Of a DNA stretch of 35,194 nt, positions 16,478 to 24,864 are shown in pieces. The notes beneath the pieces were generated by a model. The model worked only from the letters and a program-made list of their open reading frames with translations, made no database searches and was not told the DNA's origin. A program made the translations under genes and the position numbers. The DNA lies in NCBI GenBank assembly GCA_016932135.1, contig JAFGDJ010000233.1:1-35194 (forward strand), in the 5' to 3' direction. The DNA comes from Spirochaetales bacterium (GTDB taxonomy: Bacteria; Spirochaetota; Spirochaetia; JAFGDJ01). Positions within the stretch are counted from its first letter, which is position 1. Every line of letters starts with the position of its first letter.

Positions 16478-17287
16478 TTATTTACGAACGGACTTTTCCA
16501 TATTTTTCTGGTCGGCATCCATTTTTGCCTTCCATATATCTATCTTCTTTTTTACTATCTCCCCTTCTTCCGCTTCTCCCAGCATAAGATGCAGCCTCCG
16601 CAGGGCTCCCAGATAGTTGATCGCCAGTTTAAAATCATCCAGCCGAAGGGTGGACAGTTCATATTTCTCCCGGTAACGATCCGCCGACTGCTGTAAGAGT
16701 TTCTTCACCATTGTGAGGTGATCATACCGTTCTTCATAGCTCTCCGCCCTGGGATCGAGCCCCTTTACCAGGTTTTTCAGATCCAGCAGATTCTTTGCCA
16801 CCGTGGCCAAACGGCCTTCCAGTTCGACGAAGGACCATTTCCACTTGGAGTTTTCTCCGAACCCGTCTTTTACGGCTTGAATGGAGTATCCCAGTTTGCG
16901 GACCATAGCCCACCTTTCTTTCTGGCCGTATCCGGCTATCTTTTCCAGCTTCTCTTCATAATCGGAAAAGGGTACGTCAATATAATTGGATACCACTTCT
17001 TCCAGGTAAATGAGACTTTTATAACAGGCTTTCCGGGCATCATTGAGGTAAGCCTCGTTCTTTATTCCCAGCAGGGTAAGGGAAAGATTGTTCATGAGAA
17101 GATAATAGGAGACCAGGTTGAGGCTTTCATCGGCCAGGGTAACCCGTTTATATTCCGCGCCGTTCTCATCTTTCTGAATAATCAGCAGAAGGTTCTTCTC
17201 TCTCTTCTCGATCTGCTCGATGCTTTCCTTGTATTGTTTCAGCTTTTCAAAATAATAATGCCGACCTTCGTTGCTTATCTTTCCCAA
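16478..17287 (-). CDS. hypothetical all-helical cytoplasmic protein
   Basis: This 269-residue protein is not recognised. It is predicted to be almost wholly alpha-helical and highly charged (KLKQYKESIEQIEKREKNLL near the start, ERYDHLTMVKKLLQQSADRY near the end), with a tryptophan-rich patch SKWKWSF in the middle. No signal peptide or transmembrane helix is seen. The start is TTG 17287 with GGAGG five bases upstream, nine bases after recN, so it belongs to the recN operon. A similar unknown gene may follow recN in treponemes, but that is from memory and needs a search. Coiled-coil or helical-bundle scaffolding is a possibility only. Confidence 0.75.
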   Translation of the reverse strand: MGKISNEGRHYYFEKLKQYKESIEQIEKREKNLLLIIQKDENGAEYKRVTLADESLNLVSYYLLMNNLSLTLLGIKNEAYLNDARKACYKSLIYLEEVVSNYIDVPFSDYEEKLEKIAGYGQKERWAMVRKLGYSIQAVKDGFGENSKWKWSFVELEGRLATVAKNLLDLKNLVKGLDPRAESYEERYDHLTMVKKLLQQSADRYREKYELSTLRLDDFKLAINYLGALRRLHLMLGEAEEGEIVKKKIDIWKAKMDADQKNMEKSVRK

Positions 17288-17296
17288 TGTCCCCTC

Positions 17297-19000
17297 CTAA
17301 AGACCCGCCGGTTCATTTTTTCCGTATTGTCTCAGAAGCTCCTCAGCATACTCCAACGACGCGTCGCCGCTGCTGTCTCCGGCAAGCATCCGGGCAATTT
17401 CACCGGTCCTTTTCTTTCCCGTCAGGGTCTCTACCCTGGTGAGGGTTCTGCCTTCCCGGGTTTCTTTGCGTACCTGCATATGATTATCGGCACGAACGGC
17501 TATGGAGGCAAGATGTGTTATACAAAGAACCTGCTTATATCCGCCCAGCTTCGCCAGGTGTTCCCCCACCGCCACGGCTACCTCCCCGCCGATTCCCGCG
17601 TCGATTTCATCGAAAATAAGGGAATTGATGTGATCCGTTTCAGCCAGAATGGTTTTTACGGCCAGCATAACCCGGGAAAGTTCCCCCCCCGAGGCAATAT
17701 CTTTCAGGGGCTTCACCGGTTCACCTTCATTGGGAGAAATGAGGAATTCCACCTGATCAAAACCATAGACCCCGCATACCGGTTTACCCGAGGGAGAAAG
17801 TCTCTGATCCAACTGAATGACGAAATCCGCCTTCGGCATACCCAGGGCAGTAAGCTCTCCGCGAATCCGGCTTTCTAGCTCCGCCGCCGCGGTTTTTCGC
17901 CGAACCGACAGTTCCCCCGCCGAAGACAGGACCCTTTTTTCAAGTTCCTGAATCTCCTTCCGTATTGATTCCCGGTCCTCTTCCCAATGGGAGAGCTTCT
18001 CCAAGTTTTCGGCGGCCTCATGACGGTAAGAAAGAACGTCTTTTATCGTGGAGCCGTACTTCTTTTCCAATCGATGGATCTCCGCCAGCCTGCTTTCACA
18101 TTCCTCCAACCTGTCGGGGCTGAAGTTGATCCCCTCCTGATAGACCCGGACAGCTTCGGAGATATCTTCTATCTCATAGAAAGCGGTCTCCAGGCGCTCA
18201 AAAAAGGGCAACAGGCTGTCATCAATTTTACCCAATTCCGCCAGAACATCCCGGGCCGTCCGCAACTGCCGCAGGGCACCCCCTCGGTTTTCCGCGGTTT
18301 CATCCCTGAAGGTGTCAAGAAGCTTCGCGAGCTTTTCATGCTGAGCCAAGAGTTTCTTTTCTCTTTGCAGATCCTCTTCTTCTTCCGGGGCCAAGGCAGC
18401 CTGATCTATCTCCTTCAGGGCAAACTCCAAAAGATCCGCTTCCCGACTCCTTTCCATGGCAGCCTTTTCCATGGCGGCGCTCTCTTTCTTTTTTGCCGTC
18501 AGGACCTGGAAATCGGCGGAGAGACTTTTAACCTGTTCCTCCAGACCTCCGAACCTGTCCAGAAGGCAGCGCTGCTGACTTGTTGAAAGGATCGACTGAT
18601 GTTCGTGCTGTCCATGAATATCAAAAAGAAGAGCGGTGAGATCCTGGAGATCCTTTCGTGTTACCGGGGTCGATTGAATGTACACCCCTCCTCTGCCGGA
18701 ATTATTGATGGTGCGCCGCAGGATAATGATACCTTCGTCGTCTTCCATCTCATGTTCCCGCAGCCAGGTGAGGGTTTCCGGGTTGCCGTCGACCCGCAGC
18801 GTTCCCGCTATTTCGGCTGTCTCGCTGCCGGAACGGACCACCGATGCGTCTCCCTTTTCTCCCAGCAGGAGACTCAGCGCGCCGATAAGGATGGATTTTC
18901 CCGCTCCGGTTTCCCCCGATAAAATATTGAGTCCCCGGGAAAAAGACAGCTTCAATTCGTCGATGAGAGCGTAATTCCTGATAATCAGCTCTTCAAGCAT
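17297..19000 (-). CDS. recN: DNA repair protein RecN
   Basis: RecN is an SMC-like ATPase that acts early in double-strand break repair. The 567-residue protein has the N-terminal head LEELIIRNYALIDELKLSF with Walker A GETGAGKSILIGALSLLLG, the conserved DIHGQHEHQSIL motif, two long coiled-coil arms, and the C-terminal head with signature ASGGELSRVMLAVK and Walker B SLIFDEIDAGIGG, then CITHLASIAVRADNH. Length matches the family. ATG 19000 overlaps the NAD kinase gene by eight bases, so the two are translationally coupled, as in many bacteria. Confidence 0.97.
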   Translation of the reverse strand: MLEELIIRNYALIDELKLSFSRGLNILSGETGAGKSILIGALSLLLGEKGDASVVRSGSETAEIAGTLRVDGNPETLTWLREHEMEDDEGIIILRRTINNSGRGGVYIQSTPVTRKDLQDLTALLFDIHGQHEHQSILSTSQQRCLLDRFGGLEEQVKSLSADFQVLTAKKKESAAMEKAAMERSREADLLEFALKEIDQAALAPEEEEDLQREKKLLAQHEKLAKLLDTFRDETAENRGGALRQLRTARDVLAELGKIDDSLLPFFERLETAFYEIEDISEAVRVYQEGINFSPDRLEECESRLAEIHRLEKKYGSTIKDVLSYRHEAAENLEKLSHWEEDRESIRKEIQELEKRVLSSAGELSVRRKTAAAELESRIRGELTALGMPKADFVIQLDQRLSPSGKPVCGVYGFDQVEFLISPNEGEPVKPLKDIASGGELSRVMLAVKTILAETDHINSLIFDEIDAGIGGEVAVAVGEHLAKLGGYKQVLCITHLASIAVRADNHMQVRKETREGRTLTRVETLTGKKRTGEIARMLAGDSSGDASLEYAEELLRQYGKNEPAGL

Positions 19001-19847
19001 CGGGCCCCCCGGTCCAATTCAGTTTCGACCGCAAGACTTCGTAAAAATTCCTTTTGTCTGACCGGATGATTAAGGCTTTCTTTAAAGCCCTGCGCACTTG
19101 AATTCGGTCTCCCGGAAGGAGTGACAGGGTATCCTGTCCGTCCACGGTAAGAAGAATAGCGGTTTTCTGGTCCAGATCCAGTTCAATCTCGATGGAACTG
19201 TTCCCCGGAACAACCAGGGGTCGATTACTTAAGGTGAAGGGGCATATGGGATTGAGGATAAAGGCATCCATTTCCGGTGAAAGGATCGGCCCGCCGGCGG
19301 CGGCGGAATAGGCCGTGGATCCCGTGGGGGTAGCAAGAATAATCCCGTCCGCCCGATAGACACCGATAGGGGTGCCGTTGCAGTACACCCGAAAGCGGAT
19401 CAGCTTTGAGAGCCCCTGGTTATTGATGACGATGTCGTTTAATCCCACCAGGTGGTACATCTCCTCTTCCTGCCGCTGCAGAGTTAAGGTTACCAGAAGC
19501 CGCTCACTTAAAGAGAGCCTTCCTTCCCGGTATTCGGAGAAAGCGTCTTTCCATTCATCCCGGGAAACCTCGGTGATAAATCCGAAATTTCCCAGGTTCA
19601 CCGCCAGAATGGGGGTGCCGAAACCGTAAATCTCCCGGGCACAGTAAAGCACGGTGCCGTCGCCCCCTAAGGACACGGCCAGGTCGGCTCCGGAAAAATC
19701 GAAAGACTCGGGTTTTCCCTTAAAGGAATGAAGACGAACTTCAATGCCTTCCTCTTCCAGGTATGCCCTCACCTCTTCCGCCAGGGCACTCGCTCCGTCC
19801 TTCATGAGATTCACCACCAGGATAACCCTTTTTATCACGGGTTTCAT
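18993..19847 (-). CDS. nadK: NAD kinase
   Basis: NAD kinase phosphorylates NAD to NADP. The 284-residue protein has the diagnostic GGDG motif at 61-64 (SLGGDGTVLYCA), the LAVNLGNFGFITEV segment, and the C-terminal ATPTGSTAYSAAAGGPILSP nucleotide-binding loop with NPICPFTLSNRPLVV. I chose ATG 19847 because the family N-terminus starts there (MKPVIKRVILVVN). The frame is open up to 20012, but that part overlaps the DegT-like gene and is not family-like; ATG 19856 is another option. It lies between the DegT-like gene and recN in one operon. Confidence 0.95.
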   Translation of the reverse strand: MKPVIKRVILVVNLMKDGASALAEEVRAYLEEEGIEVRLHSFKGKPESFDFSGADLAVSLGGDGTVLYCAREIYGFGTPILAVNLGNFGFITEVSRDEWKDAFSEYREGRLSLSERLLVTLTLQRQEEEMYHLVGLNDIVINNQGLSKLIRFRVYCNGTPIGVYRADGIILATPTGSTAYSAAAGGPILSPEMDAFILNPICPFTLSNRPLVVPGNSSIEIELDLDQKTAILLTVDGQDTLSLLPGDRIQVRRALKKALIIRSDKRNFYEVLRSKLNWTGGPDA

Positions 19848-19864
19848 CTTTCCCATCCTCTTAT

Positions 19865-20893
19865 TTACGGCAGGGTCGAAAGGACCTTGGAAATAAGCTG
19901 AATACTCTGCCCCGCCAGGCGGGGATAGAGAGGAAAGAGGACGCTCCGCAGATACAAGGCTTCCGCCTGGGGACATGGACGCCGATCGTCCTGAAAGAGT
20001 GAGAGAGCGCACCCCTCAAAAGCCGGGACCACCCGGATATTGTGTTTAGCCGCGTACTTCAAGGTATTCTGCACCCCGGATTTCAATACCACCGGGAAAC
20101 TGTAAGGCACTCCTTCGACCTCCACACCGCCGGTAAGAGAGCGGTGCTTTGTTTTCATAATCGATTTAAGAAAGACATCGTAGATTTCCCGCCGTTTCTT
20201 CAAAAAATCATCCACCTGTCTGATCTGTACCATACCGAGGGCGGCATTCATGTTTGTCATAGCACTAGAACGGTTGTTTTTCTCGCTTTGCTTCTTACAG
20301 TCGCCTAAAATTCCCCGGGATGAGGAAAAAAACGCGCTTCCGCCGGCCGCGGTAATAATACCGTCCTCTTCCAGAGACATAACCGCGTACGAGGCGGAGG
20401 TGCCGACCCTTTTATCCTCCCCCCCGGCGCCAAAAACAGTGGTTATATCTTCCACCACGGGAACCCCGGTTTCCCGGAACGCCTCGGCCTGCGGAATCAT
20501 CCCCAGGGGATAATGTAATAAAACGGCGCCGAAATCTCCTTCTTTCTGCAGGGTTGCCAGAGCTTCCGCCCCCAGGCAGGCGGTAGAAGCATCCACATCG
20601 GCATACACCGGTACCAGCTGCCGCTGGTGCAACAGCTCCAGGTACCACCCCGGAGAAAGGGGGGATAGAAGAATCTTTCTCATCGGTTCCAGGCTTAAGG
20701 AGTCAAGAGCCAATTCCAGAGCCTTTCCCTGTTCACGGAAGACCAGGGCTCCGGGGACTTTCATGTATTCGGCCAAGGACTTGGAAAATTGAGTGGTGAT
20801 AACGCCGGGGCCGATTTCGTCGGACACCATGCAGGACAAGACCGAGTCCATATCCTTTCTGTTAATCGAAGGTTTAAATACAGGAACTATCAT
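19865..20893 (-). CDS. DegT/DnrJ/EryC1-family-like protein lacking the PLP lysine
   Basis: The 342-residue protein follows the fold-type I sugar aminotransferase layout of DegT/DnrJ/EryC1/StrS. The N-terminus is IVPVFKPSINRKDMDSVLS, the PLP-ring aspartate motif is present as VPVVEDITTVFGA (Asp149), then comes VGTSASYAVMSLEEDGIITA followed by AGGSAFF. In active enzymes this last block carries the Schiff-base lysine (SF-x3-K). Here the position is Gly178 and no lysine lies nearby. The SGT substrate loop is also replaced (FREQGKAL). It may bind a nucleotide-sugar or PLP without transamination, or act as a dehydratase-like or structural homologue. It is 18 bases from cheW and in the same operon as nadK and recN. 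Confidence 0.75.
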   Translation of the reverse strand: MIVPVFKPSINRKDMDSVLSCMVSDEIGPGVITTQFSKSLAEYMKVPGALVFREQGKALELALDSLSLEPMRKILLSPLSPGWYLELLHQRQLVPVYADVDASTACLGAEALATLQKEGDFGAVLLHYPLGMIPQAEAFRETGVPVVEDITTVFGAGGEDKRVGTSASYAVMSLEEDGIITAAGGSAFFSSSRGILGDCKKQSEKNNRSSAMTNMNAALGMVQIRQVDDFLKKRREIYDVFLKSIMKTKHRSLTGGVEVEGVPYSFPVVLKSGVQNTLKYAAKHNIRVVPAFEGCALSLFQDDRRPCPQAEALYLRSVLFPLYPRLAGQSIQLISKVLSTLP

Positions 20894-20911
20894 GGAAGAA
20901 CGATACCTCTC

Positions 20912-21397
20912 TTATCCGCCGAGTCTGCCAAGCTGCTGAAGTTCTTTTCTATCGAACAAACGTTTTACATCAAGAATAATAAGGTACCCCGAATCTTCCT
21001 TCGTTACACCCTGGATATACTCGGTCCCGATACCCGCAAGCATATGAGGAGGCGGTTGAATCGCGTCGATATCGACGGTAACCACCCGAACTACTTTATC
21101 GATAAAGATTCCCACGGCCATACCGTCCAGTTCCAGAATAAGAAAACCGCTCAACAGTTCTTCGTTTTCATCCATCACGGCCCGCCGTATCTGAAACCGC
21201 TTATGAAGATTGATGATAGGAATAATGATACCCCGGAGATTAAAGATACCTTCAACATACGCGGGGGCGTTGGGGATTGCCCGGATTTCAGTTATTTTCT
21301 GTATTTCCTTTACCTGCATGATATCGATGCCGTAAAGCTCTGTCCCCAATTGAAATGTTACCAACTGCATCTGGTTTTCTTGTCCGTCCATGAACAT
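20912..21397 (-). CDS. cheW: chemotaxis coupling protein CheW
   Basis: CheW links chemoreceptors to the CheA kinase in the signalling array at the cell pole. The 161-residue protein consists of one CheW domain: QLVTFQLGTELYGIDIMQVK, the AYVEGIFNLRGIIIPIINL core, then GFLILELDGMAVGIFIDKV and the final GYLIILDVKRLF. It lacks a kinase or receiver domain. ATG 21397 has AAAGG seven bases upstream; ATG 21391 is a possible alternative. It lies in the uspA-to-recN operon, apart from other chemotaxis genes, which is common for one of several CheW paralogues in spirochaetes. Confidence 0.94.
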   Translation of the reverse strand: MFMDGQENQMQLVTFQLGTELYGIDIMQVKEIQKITEIRAIPNAPAYVEGIFNLRGIIIPIINLHKRFQIRRAVMDENEELLSGFLILELDGMAVGIFIDKVVRVVTVDIDAIQPPPHMLAGIGTEYIQGVTKEDSGYLIILDVKRLFDRKELQQLGRLGG

Positions 21398-21448
21398 CCA
21401 CCCGCCTTTCGTAAGTATATTGCTGTATCCTTAAGGGTCTTCTGCGTA

Positions 21449-22309
21449 CTAATACACAATCATTACCGGTATTGAGCTTTTTCTTACCAGGTTAACCGTT
21501 GTTGACCCCAACAGATAGTCTTTAATCTTGTTTCTTCCGTGGGATCCTACAAGAATAAGATCCACATCTTCTTCATCCGCCTTCTTCAAGATCGCCTGCA
21601 TGGGAGGGGCGCTGTCACAGACAAGCCGAACGGGTATTCCATGTTGTTTCAAGTACTGCACCTCGTCTTCGGCGCAATCCGTTATTTCCCCCTCTTCCCC
21701 GGAGAGAAAGAGGATAAAGTCTTCCGCCAGATCTTTCATGGCGTTACAATACAGCTGCAGAGCGTTTTCCGCCGCCCGGCTTCTGTCGTAGGGGAAGAGA
21801 ACCTTTTTAATCGGGTTCCGCGATTTCGGGCAGACGATAACCGGCCGGGGTGATGAACGGATCAGATCTTCCACCGTGGAGCCCACCAGTTCCCGCTTAT
21901 ACTTGGCGTTCTCCCCCATCTGCCCGACTATCAGCACATCCCCCGACCTGGATTCCTCCGCCAGCTCCGCCGCGGGAAAACCTTCCCGAACAACCCCCTG
22001 CCAGGGGACACCCCGCTCCTTCGCCAGGCCCCGGCAGCGTTCCAGACAGTTTTCGGCGAATTGCCGCAGGTCCTGGGCAACCTTTTCATAGAAACTGCTT
22101 ATCCCCGGGTCGGGCGGAATATAAATTCGTTCATAGGATATCTCATAGGTGCCTCCGGCATAGATATAGGGCACCTGTGTTTTCCTTTGATCGATGACAA
22201 ATACGGCCTTAACGTTACTTTTTATCCTTTTCGCGATATTCAGCCCGTATTCATAAGCCTCAAAAGATTCCTGGGAACCATCGATACCAATGTCAATTTC
22301 TTTAATCAT
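21449..22309 (-). CDS. tandem universal stress protein (two UspA domains)
   Basis: The 286-residue protein contains two Usp domains in tandem. The C-terminal one (about 155-286) carries the canonical ATP-binding pattern G-2x-G-9x-G-S (GSHGRNKIKDYLLGST). The N-terminal one starts EIDIGIDGSQESFEAYEYGL and has GQMGENAKYKRELVGST, which is one residue longer in the spacer, so nucleotide binding there may differ. No membrane segment is present. It is the first gene after a good promoter and lies 51 bases before cheW. Usp proteins respond to stress and energy state; the partner is not evident. Confidence 0.93.
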   Translation of the reverse strand: MIKEIDIGIDGSQESFEAYEYGLNIAKRIKSNVKAVFVIDQRKTQVPYIYAGGTYEISYERIYIPPDPGISSFYEKVAQDLRQFAENCLERCRGLAKERGVPWQGVVREGFPAAELAEESRSGDVLIVGQMGENAKYKRELVGSTVEDLIRSSPRPVIVCPKSRNPIKKVLFPYDRSRAAENALQLYCNAMKDLAEDFILFLSGEEGEITDCAEDEVQYLKQHGIPVRLVCDSAPPMQAILKKADEEDVDLILVGSHGRNKIKDYLLGSTTVNLVRKSSIPVMIVY

Positions 22310-22345
22310 CGAATTATCCCTCGCATCTTCGAACTCTCCGATAGA

Positions 22346-22374
22346 AGTTTATTATGAAATCCGGGGATGCGCAA
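22346..22374 (-). promoter_or_regulatory. promoter of the uspA-cheW-nadK-recN operon
   Basis: On the minus strand TTGCGC (22369-22374) and TAAACT (22346-22351) are separated by 17 bases. Initiation near 22339 gives a leader of about 30 bases containing GAGGG before uspA ATG 22309. No equally good promoter is seen between later genes of this run, which are closely spaced. Confidence 0.5.
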
Positions 22375-22425
22375 GGGATTAATAGAACGGAAAGTCGAGG
22401 ACTCGCGCGGTCTTGAAAAAGACTG

Positions 22426-24864
22426 ATGCCTGAGATAGTGTCAGTTAATATGTCCTGTAGAACATCCGAGATCAGGAAGGCGTCAAAAAAGCAAAAAACC
22501 AGGACCATCGGAGTGTTTACCGCCGAGGTGGATGAACCCTACCAATGCGCCGTATGGAAGGGAATCGAAACAAGGGCGAAAGACATGGGTGTCGGCGTCA
22601 TCTGTTTCGTAGGACACCGGATTGATTCACCCATCGTGTCCGAAGCTACGGCCAATGTGGCTTATCAGATGGCGGATGATAAGAATCTGGACGGTTTGAT
22701 TATCATCTCCACCACCATCGCGACCTTTATTGACAAGGAAAAGATCGGGAAGATATTTTCATCCAGGAAACGGCTTCCTCAGATCTCGGTGGGTTGCAAG
22801 GTTCCCGGTATTCCGAGCATCACGGTGAACGGTTTAGAAAGCATCGGTTATCTGGTGGAACATCTGGTGCGGGTCCATGGAAGAAGAAGGATCGCTCTCA
22901 TCGGAGGACCTCAAGGTCATCCGGAAGCGGAAGAGCGGGAATTGGAATTCAGAAAGGCATTAGCAAGGGAATCCGTGAGTTTCGATGAACGCCTGGTAGC
23001 CCAGGGGGATTTTATGAGAAACTCCGGTGCCCTGGCAACCAAAAAAATTTTGGCGAAGAAGATTCCCTTCGATGCCCTTTTCTGTATGAACGACCGGATG
23101 GCCTTCGGCGCTCTTGATATGCTTCACCGGAATAATCTTCGCGTTCCCGAGGATGTGGCGGTAGTCGGTTTCGACGGTGTTGAAGAAAGCAGTTACAAAA
23201 CCCCTCCCCTAACCACGGTAGAACAGCCCCTGACCGAACTGGGTTACACGGCGGTCGACACGGTTCTTGATATCTTAAACGGCAAGGAACCCGAGGATAA
23301 GGTTCTCATATGCCGCCCCCTGATACGGCAGTCCTGCGGATGCCCTCCCCGAAGACCCTTTCACCTTTCCTCAACGGAATTAGCGGAAGAGACCCCTTCC
23401 GAGACGGTCAGGGCTGTGGAGGAATTAACATCCCTTATTCTGACAGGCGATGAAGATAGGTTTATTTCCCATCTCAATACGACCCTGGCAACCACCCTGC
23501 GATCCGGTGGTGATCTGAAGATCTGGCATGATTACCTGTCGGTTATTCGCCGGAGAACGACCCCAAGCGGAAAACCGGTCGCAAAGCAACGGGAATCTCT
23601 CTTTGAATTTGCCAGGGCTCTCCTCGGGGATATTGAAAACCGTCATCATGCGGAACGAAGGGTGGCCGCCGAAAACAAACTGTCTTCCCTGCGCTCCGTC
23701 AGCGCCTCCCTTTCAGGGGGGTTTGAAATGAACATTATCCTCCATCGGCTTGAAACGGGACTTCAGGAGCTGGGAATTGGGGAAGGATTCCTGGTGCTCT
23801 TCCAGGGAGAAGAAAAACCCTCCCCCTCATCCCGCCTTATGCTGGCGCCGAAATGCCACGGGCGAAACGAAATCCCGGAAGGGGGAATCCGCTTTCAAAC
23901 AAAACGGTTATTACCCCGGCACTGTGATATCAACTGGAGGGAATCTTCCTGGGTTCTGGAACCCCTGGTCTTTCAGGATGAACCTCTGGGTTATATGATG
24001 CTTCCCGGCGGCCTGGGTGAGTCGGCGGTATACGATGCCCTGGCTGAGCAGGTCTCCAGCGCCTTAAAAGGCACCCTGCTCCTTCAGCAGGTTCGCTCTC
24101 ATGAAAAACACCTGGAAGTGGAGGTAGCCCGCAGAACCGCCGAACTTATCAAAACAAACAAGGAACTCACCCGGGAAATTCAGCGGCGGATGCACCTTGA
24201 GCAGGAAGTCTCCCAGATATCCAATCTTACCATGCAAAGGATCGGCCAGGACCTGCATGACGACATTTGCCAGCACCTGGCCGGTGTGGCCATGCATACA
24301 TCGGTCCTGCAGAGCAGACTCTCCGAGACCGATACGAAGGCCGCAGCGAATCTGACACAGATAGGCGATCTTTTATCCGAGTCCATTAACAGAACAAAGC
24401 AGATCGCCCGGGGTTTGTATCCGGCAGGCCTGCCTGAGCACGGCCTGGTTTCGGCGGTGGAAGAACTGGTTGAATCGATCCGGCGGAGTTATCAGGTCTC
24501 AATTCATTTCATAGCTTCCCAGGATTTTGTCATCGACGATACCGATACGGCCTTACAGTTGTATCGAATCATTCAGGAAGCCCTGGCCAACGCCGTAAAA
24601 CATGCCGAATCGAAACGTATTCAGGTGGGGCTCTATCTGGAAGACCGGGGACCGAAGGAAAGCATAAAGACAGCCGCTGTGTACGTGGCCGAAGTGATTG
24701 ATTATGGAAAAGGAATGCCGCCGGAGATTCCCGACGCGGGTATGGGGCTCCGCATTATGCGTTACAGGGCTAAAACGATCGGAGCTGAACTGGTCATTGA
24801 GAGGCTTAACCCGGGAACCCGCGTTCGCTGCCGGGGGTGCTATCGAAAAGGAACTTCAGGATGA
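22426..24864 (+). CDS. cytoplasmic sensor histidine kinase with LacI/periplasmic-binding-type sugar sensor
   Basis: The 812-residue protein joins a LacI/GalR effector-binding domain (about 25-300; RTIGVFTAEV, DGLIIISTT, GRRRIALIGGP, CMNDRMAFGALDML, VPEDVAVVGFDG) to a kinase. No helix-turn-helix precedes the sensor, and no signal peptide or transmembrane helix is seen, so it should sense a sugar inside the cell. A helical linker (about 315-425) leads to a GAF-like region (about 430-555) and a coiled coil (560-600). Next comes a NarL-type dimerisation domain with phospho-His611 (QDLHDDICQHLAG) and an HATPase domain with Asn722 (N box), DYGKGMP (759-765) and GMGLRIM. ATG 22426 has no clear ribosome binding site and sits behind a small hairpin; ATG 22450 is also possible. 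It overlaps its response regulator (ATGA). Confidence 0.9.
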   Translation: MPEIVSVNMSCRTSEIRKASKKQKTRTIGVFTAEVDEPYQCAVWKGIETRAKDMGVGVICFVGHRIDSPIVSEATANVAYQMADDKNLDGLIIISTTIATFIDKEKIGKIFSSRKRLPQISVGCKVPGIPSITVNGLESIGYLVEHLVRVHGRRRIALIGGPQGHPEAEERELEFRKALARESVSFDERLVAQGDFMRNSGALATKKILAKKIPFDALFCMNDRMAFGALDMLHRNNLRVPEDVAVVGFDGVEESSYKTPPLTTVEQPLTELGYTAVDTVLDILNGKEPEDKVLICRPLIRQSCGCPPRRPFHLSSTELAEETPSETVRAVEELTSLILTGDEDRFISHLNTTLATTLRSGGDLKIWHDYLSVIRRRTTPSGKPVAKQRESLFEFARALLGDIENRHHAERRVAAENKLSSLRSVSASLSGGFEMNIILHRLETGLQELGIGEGFLVLFQGEEKPSPSSRLMLAPKCHGRNEIPEGGIRFQTKRLLPRHCDINWRESSWVLEPLVFQDEPLGYMMLPGGLGESAVYDALAEQVSSALKGTLLLQQVRSHEKHLEVEVARRTAELIKTNKELTREIQRRMHLEQEVSQISNLTMQRIGQDLHDDICQHLAGVAMHTSVLQSRLSETDTKAAANLTQIGDLLSESINRTKQIARGLYPAGLPEHGLVSAVEELVESIRRSYQVSIHFIASQDFVIDDTDTALQLYRIIQEALANAVKHAESKRIQVGLYLEDRGPKESIKTAAVYVAEVIDYGKGMPPEIPDAGMGLRIMRYRAKTIGAELVIERLNPGTRVRCRGCYRKGTSG

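Noticed and set aside
16461-16485. TAAGG/CCTTA repeat between cytidine deaminase and the converging gene as a bidirectional terminator
   Set aside because: The stem is only five A/T-rich pairs with no T-run, too weak to call.
16718-17878. 386-codon plus-strand open frame antisense to recN and the helical protein gene
   Set aside because: It spans two well-supported minus-strand genes, has no ribosome binding site or family motif, and its composition is that of an antisense shadow.
19848-20012. 55-codon N-terminal extension of NAD kinase
   Set aside because: It overlaps the DegT-like gene and does not match the NAD kinase N-terminus.
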